Positions 16,710 through 26,018 are shown, counted from the stretch's first letter. The stretch is 54,735 nucleotides of DNA from Phocaeicola sp. (GCA_020026225.1 JAHHQU010000006.1:1-54735), one strand, 5' to 3'. The notes: a model not told the origin generated them from the letters alone. Numbers and translations are program-made.

Positions 16710-17201
16710 TCAGTGTTTGATTCGTTCATAATTTACAAGATTATAGGAGTAGAGATGCTTTTCATCTGTGGAATGGCATTCTCTACTTTTTTCTTGCCAT
16801 TCATCTGGCGTGATGTTTGGGAAGAATACATCGGCAGGCTTTTCGGCATCCTCTACTTCAGTGATATAAAGTCGGTCGGCTACTTTCAGCGCTTCAGCAT
16901 ACAAGCTGGCTCCACCGATAATGAACACTTCCTCTTCCTCTTTGCATGCTGCTAAAGCTTCTGCCAGGGAATGGAAAGTCTCTGTTCCTGGGAACTCCAT
17001 GTTTTGGCTTGTCAGTACGATATTTCTACGATTTGGAAGAGCACCTTTAGGAAGTGATTCAAATGTCTTTCTGCCCATGATAATCGTGTGACCGGTAGTA
17101 AGTGCCTTAAAGCGTTTCAAGTCATTGGGGAGCCAATAAAGTAATTCGTTATGGAAACCGATTCCATTATTTTTGTTGATTGCTACGATGATTGAGAGCA
17201 T
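16710..17201 (-). CDS. folA: dihydrofolate reductase
   Basis: NADPH-dependent reduction of dihydrofolate to tetrahydrofolate, 163 residues. The sequence shows INKNNGIGFHNELLYWLPND (with active-site region LPND), the GRKTFESLP cofactor motif and FIIGGASLYAEAL. It follows thyA, whose reaction produces dihydrofolate, on the same strand with a 147-base gap, so the two are a functional pair. Confidence 0.96.
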   Translation of the reverse strand: MLSIIVAINKNNGIGFHNELLYWLPNDLKRFKALTTGHTIIMGRKTFESLPKGALPNRRNIVLTSQNMEFPGTETFHSLAEALAACKEEEEVFIIGGASLYAEALKVADRLYITEVEDAEKPADVFFPNITPDEWQEKSRECHSTDEKHLYSYNLVNYERIKH

Positions 17202-17348
17202 TGCGATAAAATATTATGTGTGATGAATAAGTTACTTTGTTCCTAAATCAGCAAAAGGTGAGTTTCCCCACCTTCTGATTCATTTGATAAAACCGGACTG
17301 ACCGGCATTTGCAGATTCCTACCTTTTTGCGTAGGGTTGAAAAAGATC

Positions 17349-18143
17349 TTATACAGAAACCTTTCCTGCTATATGCGGCCAAGGGTTATAGTTCTCTAAT
17401 TCGAAATCTTCGTATTTGAAGTCAAAAATATCCTTAATGTCGGGATTGAGCTTCATGGTTGGCAATGGACGAGGTTCACGGGTCAATTGCAGGTCAACTT
17501 GTTCCAGATGATTCTTGTAGATGTGAGCGTCTCCTAAAGTATGGATGAAATCGCCGGCTTTCAAACCGGTAACTTGAGCCATCATTTGGAGCAGCAAAGC
17601 ATAAGAAGCGATGTTGAATGGAACTCCTAAGAAAGAGTCGGCACTACGTTGGTACATTTGCAGGCTCAGACGACCGTTGGCTACATAGAACTGGAAGAAC
17701 ATGTGGCATGGAGGAAGATTCATATTCTGCAGGTCAGCAACATTCCACGCATTGACAATGATTCTTCGTGAATCAGGGTTGTGTTTGATGTCATTGATCG
17801 CTTCTGTAATCTGGTCGATGAATTTTCCGTCGTAGGTAGGCCAAGAACGCCATTGATAACCGTAAATGTGTCCTAAATTGCCATCGGCATCTGCCCATTC
17901 ATTCCAGATTCTTACTCCATTATCCTGTAGATACTTGACATTGGTATCTCCTTTCAAGAACCAAAGCAATTCATAGATGATTGATTTTAAATGAAGTTTC
18001 TTGGTAGTGACCAAGGGAAATCCGTCCTCCAGGTTGAATCGCATCTGATGTCCGAAAACGCTGATGGTTCCCGTTCCGGTGCGGTCTTCCTTTTCTACCC
18101 CTTCTGTACGGATACGATGTAATAAGTCTAAATATTGTTTCAT
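17349..18143 (-). CDS. thyA: thymidylate synthase
   Basis: Makes dTMP from dUMP with methylene-tetrahydrofolate. Length is 264 residues, the same as the E. coli enzyme when ATG 18143 is used; the 11 extra upstream codons fall in the leader. The catalytic cysteine is in MNLPPCHMFFQFYV, with QRSADSFLGVPFNIASYALL and HIYKNHLEQV also present. The leader carries a hairpin plus T run (18163-18190) after a strong -7 box. Confidence 0.97.
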   Translation of the reverse strand: MKQYLDLLHRIRTEGVEKEDRTGTGTISVFGHQMRFNLEDGFPLVTTKKLHLKSIIYELLWFLKGDTNVKYLQDNGVRIWNEWADADGNLGHIYGYQWRSWPTYDGKFIDQITEAINDIKHNPDSRRIIVNAWNVADLQNMNLPPCHMFFQFYVANGRLSLQMYQRSADSFLGVPFNIASYALLLQMMAQVTGLKAGDFIHTLGDAHIYKNHLEQVDLQLTREPRPLPTMKLNPDIKDIFDFKYEDFELENYNPWPHIAGKVSV

Positions 18144-18162
18144 AAATTCAATTGTTGCTATT

Positions 18163-18190
18163 AAAAAGCGGAGCATTTATTCTACTCCGC
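18163..18190 (-). promoter_or_regulatory. hairpin with T run in the thyA leader
   Basis: In the transcribed strand GCGGAG (18190-18185) pairs with CTCCGC (18173-18168) around an 11-base loop and is followed at once by TTTTT. It lies between the promoter and the start codon, as a small attenuator would. The six-base stem is short, so the function is uncertain. Confidence 0.4.
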
Positions 18191-18200
18191 ATTCGTTCCG

Positions 18201-18208
18201 CAAAGGTA
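18201..18208 (-). promoter_or_regulatory. -7 box (TACCTTTG) of thyA
   Basis: Full TAnnTTTG match on the minus strand, 57 bases before the thyA ATG. It excludes long N-terminal extensions of ThyA. Confidence 0.55.
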
Positions 18209-18306
18209 CAGCTTTTTATCCTATTATTTATATAGGTTTGATTCAGAATCCTTATCCGAATATGGGTTGGATTGCCTGTGCCATGTCGGCAAGCATTCCA
18301 TGATGG

Positions 18307-19191
18307 TTATTCTGCCTTGACCTTGCCGTTTACCTTTTCTACAATCAATTCTTTTAATTCTGATGGCGTCATATTGAATTTGGCGTCAATGTACTTGTTC
18401 AGTGCCGTTTGTGAAGAAAATCCAAATTCGTAGGCAATTTCTTTCAGTGTCATGTCCTGTAAGGCAAACAACTTCTTGATTTCCAGACTCAACTTATCGT
18501 GAATCAGGTTAAGAGGAGAGGTCCCGCTGTATTGCTGGCAAAGCGAGGTCAGTTTCTTTTGCGAAATGCCTATCTGGTTGCTGTAGAAAGGAATCTTTCG
18601 TTCGGTCTTATAATGTTTGTCAACAAGTTCTCTGAAAAGAATGTAATATTGCAGGTCTTTGTCCGATGTTGAAGTCAGATTTTCTACAGGGGAAAAATCA
18701 ATCAATTTAAGCAGTGCGATTTTTACCATGAATTTGATTTGCATCTTTTTGATAGGTGAAATCTCTTCATAAAGTGCTAACATATCTTTGTACAGACTTG
18801 TCAGTTCCTCAAATTTATCTTCATGTCCTTTGAAGGATAGATTGTTGATTTTCTTATGCAAGTCGATGTTGTATTCTTTCAAGTCGTTAGCCAATACGGC
18901 AGAACAAAAGATTGTTTCATCAAAGAGAATGTATTTCCCCTCAGCATCGTCCGAAAATTCCAGCTGGTGAATCTGGTTCGGGAAAATCACCGATGCAGCC
19001 GGAGCTTCCATCTGGTAGGTCTCAAAATCGATGGTATGAACAGCACTTCCTTTTTCTAATAAAAGAATTTGATAGAAATCATGTCTATGAAAACCTGTGG
19101 GGTGGATATTGTTAGGAAGATCAGAAAAGGCGAAGTTGATGCATTTTCTTTTTGATTCATACTCTGAAAATAAGATAATAGGTATTTTCAT
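18307..19191 (-). CDS. AraC family transcriptional regulator
   Basis: A 294-residue regulator. The N-terminal cupin-like sensing half (about residues 20-115; HPTGFHRHDFYQILLLEKG) is followed by two AraC helix-turn-helix motifs at about 195-285 (QIGISQKKLTSLCQQYSG; MTLKEIAYEFGFSSQTALNK). It resembles regulators of stress or sugar genes, but no target is evident. It is divergent from the long region before the rRNA methyltransferase gene, and thyA lies downstream on the same strand. Confidence 0.9.
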   Translation of the reverse strand: MKIPIILFSEYESKRKCINFAFSDLPNNIHPTGFHRHDFYQILLLEKGSAVHTIDFETYQMEAPAASVIFPNQIHQLEFSDDAEGKYILFDETIFCSAVLANDLKEYNIDLHKKINNLSFKGHEDKFEELTSLYKDMLALYEEISPIKKMQIKFMVKIALLKLIDFSPVENLTSTSDKDLQYYILFRELVDKHYKTERKIPFYSNQIGISQKKLTSLCQQYSGTSPLNLIHDKLSLEIKKLFALQDMTLKEIAYEFGFSSQTALNKYIDAKFNMTPSELKELIVEKVNGKVKAE

Positions 19192-19707
19192 TGGCTTGTT
19201 TTATATCTGCGGACTTCGCTGCTTCCGGGGTTGGGGCAGATCGTCCTTTACGTTAATAAAGAAGTTGTTGTATTAGTTAGTAAATGTATGCTTGTTTTCT
19301 GGCGTTCGTGCCAATAAATTGGTGTATAAAACTAACGCAATACTCGTAAAAAAAGTTGAATTAAACAAGGGAATAAATAAAATATTAGCCGTATTTCTGC
19401 TCATTTAATATTCTTTCCTGATAATTTTAGGATTTCAAGAAAAACTTTTATATTTGTCAAAATATTACTATGAATAGATCGATTTGAGACAAGCTGCTTT
19501 TAAACTGTTTCTGCATGCAAAAGCGGTATACACATGTATAGGGGAATTCTTTGAAACTCCATTTATTTGATGTACACAAACCGTAGGAATGTATCTTTTC
19601 ACAGAAAAGCCTATCTTGTCATTTCATTCATAGCATTTGGATATGGGCTCGTTAGAGTATATCCTTTCAGTGAACGATATTTCGTTTTTTTTATAAAGGT
19701 TAGGTTA

Positions 19708-19750
19708 GGGGTTTGTTTGAAGTGGATTTCAAGCAGACCCCAAGTTTTTT
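19708..19750 (+). terminator. strong orphan intrinsic terminator
   Basis: Arms 19708-19721 (GGGGTTTGTTTGAA) and 19728-19741 (TTCAAGCAGACCCC) form 14 pairs, two of them G-U, around a six-base loop. They are followed by AAG and six T. No annotated plus-strand gene lies upstream of it within the gap. Confidence 0.75.
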
Positions 19751-19827
19751 CTGTCAGCCCTTTGGCTGTGGGGAGAACTCAGGTGGATTTGTTCGCTGGG
19801 TTACTTTCCCTTTTCCTATTTTATTTT

Positions 19828-19835
19828 TATTTTTG
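19828..19835 (+). promoter_or_regulatory. -7 box (TATTTTTG) before the rRNA methyltransferase
   Basis: Full TAnnTTTG match, 23 bases before the ATG at 19859. The surrounding region is very T-rich, so chance matches are more likely here. Confidence 0.45.
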
Positions 19836-19858
19836 TGCGATAAACAAGAAAATCAATT

Positions 19859-21304
19859 ATGAATTTACCTGCAGCGTTTGTAACACGTACACAAAACTTG
19901 ATGGGGGAAGCGGCTTGCAAGGCTTTATGTGAGTCTTTGCAGCACGATACTCCGATTAGTATCCGATTGAATAAAAGTAAGGTGAGCGGATTACCTCATG
20001 GTATTCGTCCTATTCCCTGGAGTGAAGCTGGATGTTATCTGGACAACCGGCCGACTTTTACTTTCGATCCGTTATTTCATGCAGGATGTTATTATGTTCA
20101 GGAAGCTGCTTCCATGTTTGTAGAGCAGGTCGTTCGTCAGTATGTAAAGAAACCTTCGGTAGCTCTTGATTTATGTGCGGCTCCAGGTGGAAAGTCTACC
20201 TTGATTCGTTCTTTGCTTCCAGAAGGGAGTCTGTTGATTGCAAATGAAGTGATGCGCAACCGTTCCTCGGTGTTAGCTGAAAATTTGGTGAAATGGGGGC
20301 ATCCTGATGTGATAGTAACCAATAATGACCCGGCTGATTTTACTTCCTTGGAATCGCTTTTTGATTTTATCTTGACGGATGTGCCTTGTTCTGGAGAAGG
20401 TATGTTCCGAAAAGATCAGGTGGCCATTGAGGAGTGGAGTCCAGAAAATGTGGGACTCTGTTGGGAGCGTCAGCGTAGAATCCTTCGCGACATTTGGCCT
20501 TGTTTGAAACCGGGCGGTTTGCTTGTTTATAGTACCTGTACCTTCAATCGTGAAGAAAATGAAGATAATGTGGCTTGGATAGCCAAAGAACTGGGAGCGG
20601 ATGTGCTGCCAGTGTCTACAGAAGAAGAATGGAACATAACCGGAAACCTGATTGGCGAATCATTTCCCGTTTATCGTTTCTTGCCTCATAAGACGGTAGG
20701 AGAAGGTTTGTTCTTGGCTCTTCTGCGAAAACATGGGGAAACTGATGAAGATGCAGACTGTGTTTGGATGAAATCGTCTGGAAAGAATGGAAAAAGTAAG
20801 AAGAACAAAGGTGCTGATCGGTCAAAAGGAGGAAATGGTCTTCCATCCGTCGCTTTCCCGAAAGAAATGAAGATGGCCTTGAATACCGGAGAGGCTGCTT
20901 ACGATTTCTGGGTGGAAGAAGGTAAGGTTTGTGCTATCCGTAGTGAGTGGCATGCTTTGTATGATTGGGTGAAGCCACACCTCAGAATATTGCATGCGGG
21001 CGTTGTTTTAGCCGAACAGAAAGGTAAGGATTGGCAGCCCCACCATTCTTTGGCCATGAGCACTTTATTGAATCATTCCTTTTTCCCGGAAGCGGAACTG
21101 TCGTATGAACAGGCTGTGGCTTATCTCCGTAAAGAAGCGGTAACCCTCGATGCCGGAGTACCGAGGGGGTATGTTCTGCTGACGTTCGGTGGAAAAGCTT
21201 TGGGATTTGCCAAAAACATTGGAAATCGGGCCAATAACTTGTATCCACAAGAATGGCGTATTCGTAGTGGCTATCTGCCCGAAACGGTTAGAATGGTTTT
21301 CTGA
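19859..21304 (+). CDS. rRNA cytosine-C5 methyltransferase (RsmF/NOL1-NOP2-Sun family)
   Basis: SAM-dependent RNA m5C methyltransferase, 481 residues. SAM motif I is LDLCAAPGGKST. Motif IV is DVPCSGEGMFRK with the releasing cysteine, and motif VI is STCTFNREENEDN with the catalytic cysteine. The C-terminal third (after about residue 330) carries a lysine-rich linker (KNGKSKKNKG) and then a PUA-like, RsmF-type domain. Size and layout fit RsmF (16S C1407) better than RsmB. Its last 17 bases overlap the convergent topB gene. Confidence 0.92.
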   Translation: MNLPAAFVTRTQNLMGEAACKALCESLQHDTPISIRLNKSKVSGLPHGIRPIPWSEAGCYLDNRPTFTFDPLFHAGCYYVQEAASMFVEQVVRQYVKKPSVALDLCAAPGGKSTLIRSLLPEGSLLIANEVMRNRSSVLAENLVKWGHPDVIVTNNDPADFTSLESLFDFILTDVPCSGEGMFRKDQVAIEEWSPENVGLCWERQRRILRDIWPCLKPGGLLVYSTCTFNREENEDNVAWIAKELGADVLPVSTEEEWNITGNLIGESFPVYRFLPHKTVGEGLFLALLRKHGETDEDADCVWMKSSGKNGKSKKNKGADRSKGGNGLPSVAFPKEMKMALNTGEAAYDFWVEEGKVCAIRSEWHALYDWVKPHLRILHAGVVLAEQKGKDWQPHHSLAMSTLLNHSFFPEAELSYEQAVAYLRKEAVTLDAGVPRGYVLLTFGGKALGFAKNIGNRANNLYPQEWRIRSGYLPETVRMVF

Positions 21305-23417
21305 ATTTACAACCGTTTTTCCATTCCGAACAGCCGTAAGCCGTTTTCCCTTTGATGACGGTGCCTTTCCCGCAGATCGGACATGTCATTCCTACAATGG
21401 CATCTCCTTCGGGCAGGGAAGGAGCGGCAGCTTTGGTGGCTTTGGGCTTGACAACTTTAGGCTTGGGTGCCGTGTCTTTTTTCTTGCTGGCACGTTTGGC
21501 TGGAGCCTTTGGCTCGTCGGTGGTAACACTCACGTGGCGGTTGGAATTGTCACGCAGCACACTGTATACAATATCAGTAACCATCTGTTTCAATTCATTC
21601 AAGAAAGTGGCCGCATCGTAGCTCTTTCGTTCTATCTCACGTAATTTCTTTTCCCAGATACCGGTTAATTCTGCTGATTTCAGCAGTTCTTCGTGAATCA
21701 GCTGAATCAACTCAATTCCCGTTGGGGTTGCGATTAAGTTTTTCCGTTCTTTCTTGATATAATGTCGCTTGAAAAGGGTCTCGATGATGGCCGCACGGGT
21801 AGAAGGACGGCCGATTCCATTCTCTTTCAGTGCGTCTCGCAATTCATCGTTGTCAACCAACTTTCCGGCTGTTTCCATGGCACGAAGTAACGTTGCTTCG
21901 GTGTAAGGCCGTGGCGGTTGGGTCCATTTCTCATACAGTGACGGTTCATGAGGACCGCTTTCTCCTTTTACAAAGGCAGGGAGAGCGTTGGAATCTTCAT
22001 TGTCTTTATTCTCTTCTTGCGGTTCTTTGGAAAAGATGACACGCCATCCTGGCTCCAGAATCTGCTTTCCGGTCGCTTTGAATTCAATTCCATCGGCTTC
22101 ACCGATGACGGTCGTCGTTGCGAACTTGCAGTCAGGGTAGAATACAGCAATGAACCGGCGGGCTATCAAGTCGAACACACGCTTTTCCATATCTGTCAGT
22201 TCTCTGGGAACTACTCCTGTAGGAATGATGGCATGGTGGTCGGTTACCTTTGAATTATCAAAAACCTTCTTTGACTTGATTAAGGTTTTTCCTCCCAAAG
22301 GTGCTGTTAAGGGAGCATAAGGTCTCAGTCCGGCTAATCCTGTAAGGATTTTCGGACATTTCGGATAAATATCATCGCTCAAGAAAGTCGTGTCTACACG
22401 CGGATAGGTGGTCACTTTCTTTTCATACAGTGATTGAATCAACTGTAAGGTCATATCCGCAGAATAGCTGAATTTCTTGTTGCATTCTACTTGTAAAGAG
22501 GTAAGGTCAAACAAGCGTGGTGGAGCCTCCGTTCCTTTCTTTTTACTTACTTCTGTTACTTGAAAAGGAACTTCTTTGATGCGTTCCAGCAGTTCCTGAC
22601 CTGTACGTTCATCTGTAATGGCCGGAATACCACGGTTGACTTCTTCGCGGACTGAATTGGTCTTGGCCTGTGGATTTTCTTTGGCTTTGGCTTCTTCTTC
22701 CGCTAATTCTTCATCACTTTTTCGTATGATGGCAGAAAATGTTGTGTCACGATATAATGTTTTCAGTTCCCAATATTGTTTGGGGACGAAATGTTCGATT
22801 TCCTGCTGGCGGTTGACAATCAAGGCGAGAGTCGGCGTCTGTACTCGTCCGATGGAAAGAACTTGACGGTTCTGACCATATTTCAACGTGTAAAGACGGG
22901 TTGCATTCATCCCAAGCGTCCAGTCCCCGATGGCACGGCTCAGTCCGGCTTCATACAAAGATTGGAATTCCGATTGGTCTTTCAAGTTGTTCAGTCCTTC
23001 ACGGATTGCCTCTTCTGTCAGTGATGAAATCCACAGGCGTTTTACCGGACATTTTGCACCGGCTTTCTGCATCACCCATCGCTGGATCAGTTCTCCCTCC
23101 TGGCCGGCATCTCCGCAGTTGATGATGAGATCTGCCTTTTGCATCAGTCCCTCAATGACATGAAACTGGCGCTCGATACCTTCATCATGAATGAGCTTGA
23201 TACCGAAGCGGGGAGGAATCATCGGCAAGCTGCCCAATGACCAGGATTTCCAGGAAGGGGTATATTCATGGGGTTCTTTGAGGGTACAGAGATGCCCGAA
23301 TGTCCAGGTCACCTGGTATCCGTTTCCTTCCAAATATCCGTTTTTTTTAGTATGTGCTCCTAAAATATCAGCTATGTCACGTGCCACACTGGGCTTTTCG
23401 GCGATGCAAACTATCAT
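21288..23417 (-). CDS. topB: DNA topoisomerase III
   Basis: Type IA topoisomerase of 709 residues that decatenates single-stranded-gap DNA. The TOPRIM N-terminus MIVCIAEKPSVARDIADILG, the EGELIQRW metal site and the tyrosine region VTTYPRVDTTFLSDD are present. The C-terminal tail is lysine/alanine-rich, then a single four-cysteine zinc element (CPICGKG...GCSEWKNGCKF). The frame is open 62 codons upstream, but that part crosses the -7 box at 23438-23445 and does not resemble TopB. Bacteroides often carry extra topB copies on mobile elements; this one sits among core genes. Confidence 0.95.
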   Translation of the reverse strand: MIVCIAEKPSVARDIADILGAHTKKNGYLEGNGYQVTWTFGHLCTLKEPHEYTPSWKSWSLGSLPMIPPRFGIKLIHDEGIERQFHVIEGLMQKADLIINCGDAGQEGELIQRWVMQKAGAKCPVKRLWISSLTEEAIREGLNNLKDQSEFQSLYEAGLSRAIGDWTLGMNATRLYTLKYGQNRQVLSIGRVQTPTLALIVNRQQEIEHFVPKQYWELKTLYRDTTFSAIIRKSDEELAEEEAKAKENPQAKTNSVREEVNRGIPAITDERTGQELLERIKEVPFQVTEVSKKKGTEAPPRLFDLTSLQVECNKKFSYSADMTLQLIQSLYEKKVTTYPRVDTTFLSDDIYPKCPKILTGLAGLRPYAPLTAPLGGKTLIKSKKVFDNSKVTDHHAIIPTGVVPRELTDMEKRVFDLIARRFIAVFYPDCKFATTTVIGEADGIEFKATGKQILEPGWRVIFSKEPQEENKDNEDSNALPAFVKGESGPHEPSLYEKWTQPPRPYTEATLLRAMETAGKLVDNDELRDALKENGIGRPSTRAAIIETLFKRHYIKKERKNLIATPTGIELIQLIHEELLKSAELTGIWEKKLREIERKSYDAATFLNELKQMVTDIVYSVLRDNSNRHVSVTTDEPKAPAKRASKKKDTAPKPKVVKPKATKAAAPSLPEGDAIVGMTCPICGKGTVIKGKTAYGCSEWKNGCKFRKPF

Positions 23418-23437
23418 GTTTAAATTCTTTAGTGATG

Positions 23438-23445
23438 CAAAGGTA
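23438..23445 (-). promoter_or_regulatory. -7 box (TACCTTTG) of topB
   Basis: Full TAnnTTTG match on the minus strand, 20 bases before the topB ATG. It fixes the start at 23417. Confidence 0.55.
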
Positions 23446-23744
23446 CGAAAAAACTCGATTCTTTTTCTATCGTTGGCGATTCCGGTAAAAAGATAATCCC
23501 GGTAGGAGGTACCTTCAATATAGAGGCTTGGCATATAGATGCCACGTATGAAAATGAGAAATTTTATTGAGGAAAATCTCTGCCACGAGATGCTCCGAAT
23601 CAATCAATCCCTGCCATAAAGTTTTGATTTTTGCTAAATTAAGTGAAAAGGAAAGTCCCTTGATGGTGAAAATTCCATATTCTTCTTATCTTGGCAAAGA
23701 TTTTGTACTGTATATTATATAATTTAAGATAGAAAAATAATTTT

Positions 23745-24419
23745 ATGATTTGGATTGTATTTATAGGCATCGCCATTATCAGTTATATGGTGCAGGCCAG
23801 TTTGAAAAGTAAGTTTGAAAAGTATTCCAAGCTTCCTCTTACCAATGGGATGACTGGACGTGATGTGGCAGAGAAGATGTTGCGTGACAATGGAATTTAT
23901 GATGTGAGAGTAATCAGTACAGCAGGAATGCTTACAGACCACTATAATCCTACCAGCAAAACGGTCAATTTAAGTGAAGGTGTATATGGTTCGTGCAGTG
24001 TGGCTGCCGCAGCGGTTGCCGCTCACGAATGTGGTCATGCCGTGCAGCATGCCCGTGCTTATGCTCCCCTTCAGCTGCGTTCTGCTTTGGTGCCGGTGGT
24101 TCAGTTTTCTTCCTCTATTGTCTCTTGGGTACTCTTGGGAGGAATTCTGATGCTTCAGTCCTTTCCTCAGCTCCTGCTGATTGGTATCTGTTTGTTTGCT
24201 ACGACTACTTTGTTCAGTCTCATAACACTTCCTGTCGAGATTGATGCTAGCCGTCGTGCATTGGTTTGGTTGAGCAGTGCGGGAATCACGAATTCGTATA
24301 ACCACAATCAAGCGAAAGATGCGTTGAAATCGGCTGCTTATACGTATGTAGTGGCTGCGTTGAGCTCATTGGCAACGTTGATTTATTATGTAATGATTTA
24401 TATGAATCGTCGCGACTAA
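23745..24419 (+). CDS. zinc metallopeptidase (YugP-like), membrane-bound
   Basis: A 224-residue membrane protein of the neutral zinc metallopeptidase (YugP) family. The zinc site is H94-E95-C-G-H98, preceded by a transmembrane helix (residues 1-20) and NPTSKTVNLSEGVY. Two or three further helices lie at about 118-160 and 198-218, and the third-ligand region is LPVEIDASRRA. The substrate is unknown. It is monocistronic, closed by a terminator at 24446-24486. Confidence 0.9.
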   Translation: MIWIVFIGIAIISYMVQASLKSKFEKYSKLPLTNGMTGRDVAEKMLRDNGIYDVRVISTAGMLTDHYNPTSKTVNLSEGVYGSCSVAAAAVAAHECGHAVQHARAYAPLQLRSALVPVVQFSSSIVSWVLLGGILMLQSFPQLLLIGICLFATTTLFSLITLPVEIDASRRALVWLSSAGITNSYNHNQAKDALKSAAYTYVVAALSSLATLIYYVMIYMNRRD

Positions 24420-24445
24420 TCGTTTCGTTTTAAATAGGCATTTGG

Positions 24446-24486
24446 AAAGGGGTGCAACTTAATTATTGAGTTGTACCCCTTTCTTT
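24446..24486 (+). terminator. intrinsic terminator after the metallopeptidase
   Basis: Arms AAAGGGGTGCAACTT and GAGTTGTACCCCTTT pair almost fully (one G-U) and are followed by a T-rich stretch. Confidence 0.8.
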
Positions 24487-24567
24487 TGGTGGGCGGATGG
24501 TCTTTGTGTGAAGTGAAGGTTTGGTGAAATCTATAGCTTCAAATTTCCCTTTTCAACGAAAAAAATG

Positions 24568-24575
24568 TATCTTTG
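24568..24575 (+). promoter_or_regulatory. -7 box (TATCTTTG) of hisS
   Basis: Full TAnnTTTG match 27 bases before ATG 24603. The longer frame would have to start inside this box, so the shorter HisS is right. Confidence 0.6.
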
Positions 24576-24602
24576 TGCCTCAAAAACAAAATCATAAGAG
24601 AT

Positions 24603-25967
24603 ATGGCAACAAAACCGGGAATTCCAAAAGGAACTAGAGACTTTTCGCCCGTTGAGATGGCGAAACGCAATTATATATTCGATACCATCCGCGAAGTTTT
24701 CCATTTGTATGGTTTCCAGCAAATAGAAACTCCTTCTATGGAGAATCTTTCTACCTTAATGGGTAAATATGGAGATGAAGGCGACAAGCTTTTGTTCAAG
24801 ATTCAGAACTCAGGAGACTATTTTTCGGGTTTGACCGATGAAGAATTGTTGAGCCGTAATGCAGCTAAATTAGCTTCTAAATTCTGCGAAAAGGGCTTGC
24901 GTTATGATTTGACTGTTCCTTTTGCACGTTACGTTGTGATGCATCGTGATGAAATATCATTCCCGTTCAAACGATTCCAGATTCAGCCGGTGTGGAGAGC
25001 AGACCGCCCTCAAAAAGGTCGTTATCGCGAGTTTTATCAGTGCGATGCCGATGTAGTGGGAAGTAATTCACTGCTCAATGAAGTAGAGTTGGTTCAGATG
25101 ATTGATACCGTTTTCCAGAAATTCGGCATTCGTGTATCTATTAAGATCAATAACCGCAAGATTCTTACGGGTATTGCTGAAATCATTGGTGAAGCAGATA
25201 AGATTGTTGATATTACCGTAGCCATCGACAAGTTGGATAAAATCGGCTTGGAAAATGTAAACAAGGAATTGGCTTCAAAAGGCATTCCTCAGGAAGCCAT
25301 AGATAAGTTGCAGCCAATTATTCTGTTGAGCGGTAGCAACGCAGAAAAATTGGAAACATTGAAGACGGTTTTGGCTGCAAGTGAAACCGGCTTGAAAGGT
25401 GTGGAAGAAAGTGAATTCATCTTGCATACAGTAGAAAGTTTGGGCGTTCAGTCGGAGGTAGAATTGGATTTGACTTTGGCTCGTGGCTTGAACTATTATA
25501 CAGGTGCTATTTTTGAAGTGAAGGCGTTGGATGTACAGATTGGTAGCATCAGCGGTGGCGGTCGTTACGATAACTTGACTGGGGTGTTCGGTATGAGCGG
25601 CATGTCGGGTGTCGGTATTTCTTTTGGTGCCGACCGTATTTATGATGTGTTGAACCAGCTTGATTTGTATCCGAAAGATGCGGTGAACGGTGCACAGTTG
25701 CTTTTCGTTAACTTTGGTGACAAAGAGGCGGCTTATGTGTTGCCGATTTTGTTCCGATGCAGAAAGGCGGGCATCCGTGCTGAGATTTATCCAGATAGTG
25801 CAAAGATGAAGAAGCAGATGAGCTATGCCAATGACAAACAATTCCCTTATGTTGCCATTGTAGGTGAAAATGAAATGAATGAAGGTAAAGTAACCTTGAA
25901 AAACATGGTGACCGGTGAACAGGCTTTGCTTTCTGTTGAAGAACTGATTGTTGCTGTTCAGGCTTGA
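24603..25967 (+). CDS. hisS: histidine--tRNA ligase
   Basis: Class II aminoacyl-tRNA synthetase charging tRNA-His, 454 residues. The sequence shows KGTRDFSP at the N-terminus and motif 2 (PFKRFQIQPVWRADRPQKGR, then YREFYQCDADVVG). The histidine-specific LARGLNYYTGAIFEV and motif 3 GGGRYDNL ... GISFGADRI follow. The anticodon-binding domain occupies about residues 360-454. It has its own promoter and terminator, with no T-box-like leader. Confidence 0.96.
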   Translation: MATKPGIPKGTRDFSPVEMAKRNYIFDTIREVFHLYGFQQIETPSMENLSTLMGKYGDEGDKLLFKIQNSGDYFSGLTDEELLSRNAAKLASKFCEKGLRYDLTVPFARYVVMHRDEISFPFKRFQIQPVWRADRPQKGRYREFYQCDADVVGSNSLLNEVELVQMIDTVFQKFGIRVSIKINNRKILTGIAEIIGEADKIVDITVAIDKLDKIGLENVNKELASKGIPQEAIDKLQPIILLSGSNAEKLETLKTVLAASETGLKGVEESEFILHTVESLGVQSEVELDLTLARGLNYYTGAIFEVKALDVQIGSISGGGRYDNLTGVFGMSGMSGVGISFGADRIYDVLNQLDLYPKDAVNGAQLLFVNFGDKEAAYVLPILFRCRKAGIRAEIYPDSAKMKKQMSYANDKQFPYVAIVGENEMNEGKVTLKNMVTGEQALLSVEELIVAVQA

Positions 25968-26018
25968 TTGTTTGCCTTTTGAAATATAAGCTTGCCATAC
26001 TTTAGGTGGTAAGGTCAG

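Larger units (their letters stand above)
19192..19858. other. 667-base gap with promoter-like and terminator-like signals
   Basis: Between the AraC gene and the rRNA methyltransferase gene I see no convincing protein gene. It holds a -7-like box (TATATTTG, 19450-19457, plus strand) and a weak hairpin with a T run near 19667-19690. A strong terminator follows at 19708-19750, then a small hairpin CAGCC/GGCTG near 19755-19770, and the downstream -7 box at 19828. This is compatible with an unannotated RNA or a long regulated leader. Confidence 0.45.

Noticed and set aside
19567..19932. 121-codon plus-strand frame in the gap before the rRNA methyltransferase
   Set aside because: Runs through the strong terminator at 19708-19750 and 74 bases into the methyltransferase gene; aromatic-rich, low-complexity translation of T-rich DNA.
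23418..23603. 62-codon N-terminal extension of topB
   Set aside because: Contains the topB -7 box and does not resemble the TOPRIM start of topoisomerase III.
24421..24602. T-box leader in front of hisS
   Set aside because: Only about 20-30 bases separate the promoter from the start codon, too short for a T-box.
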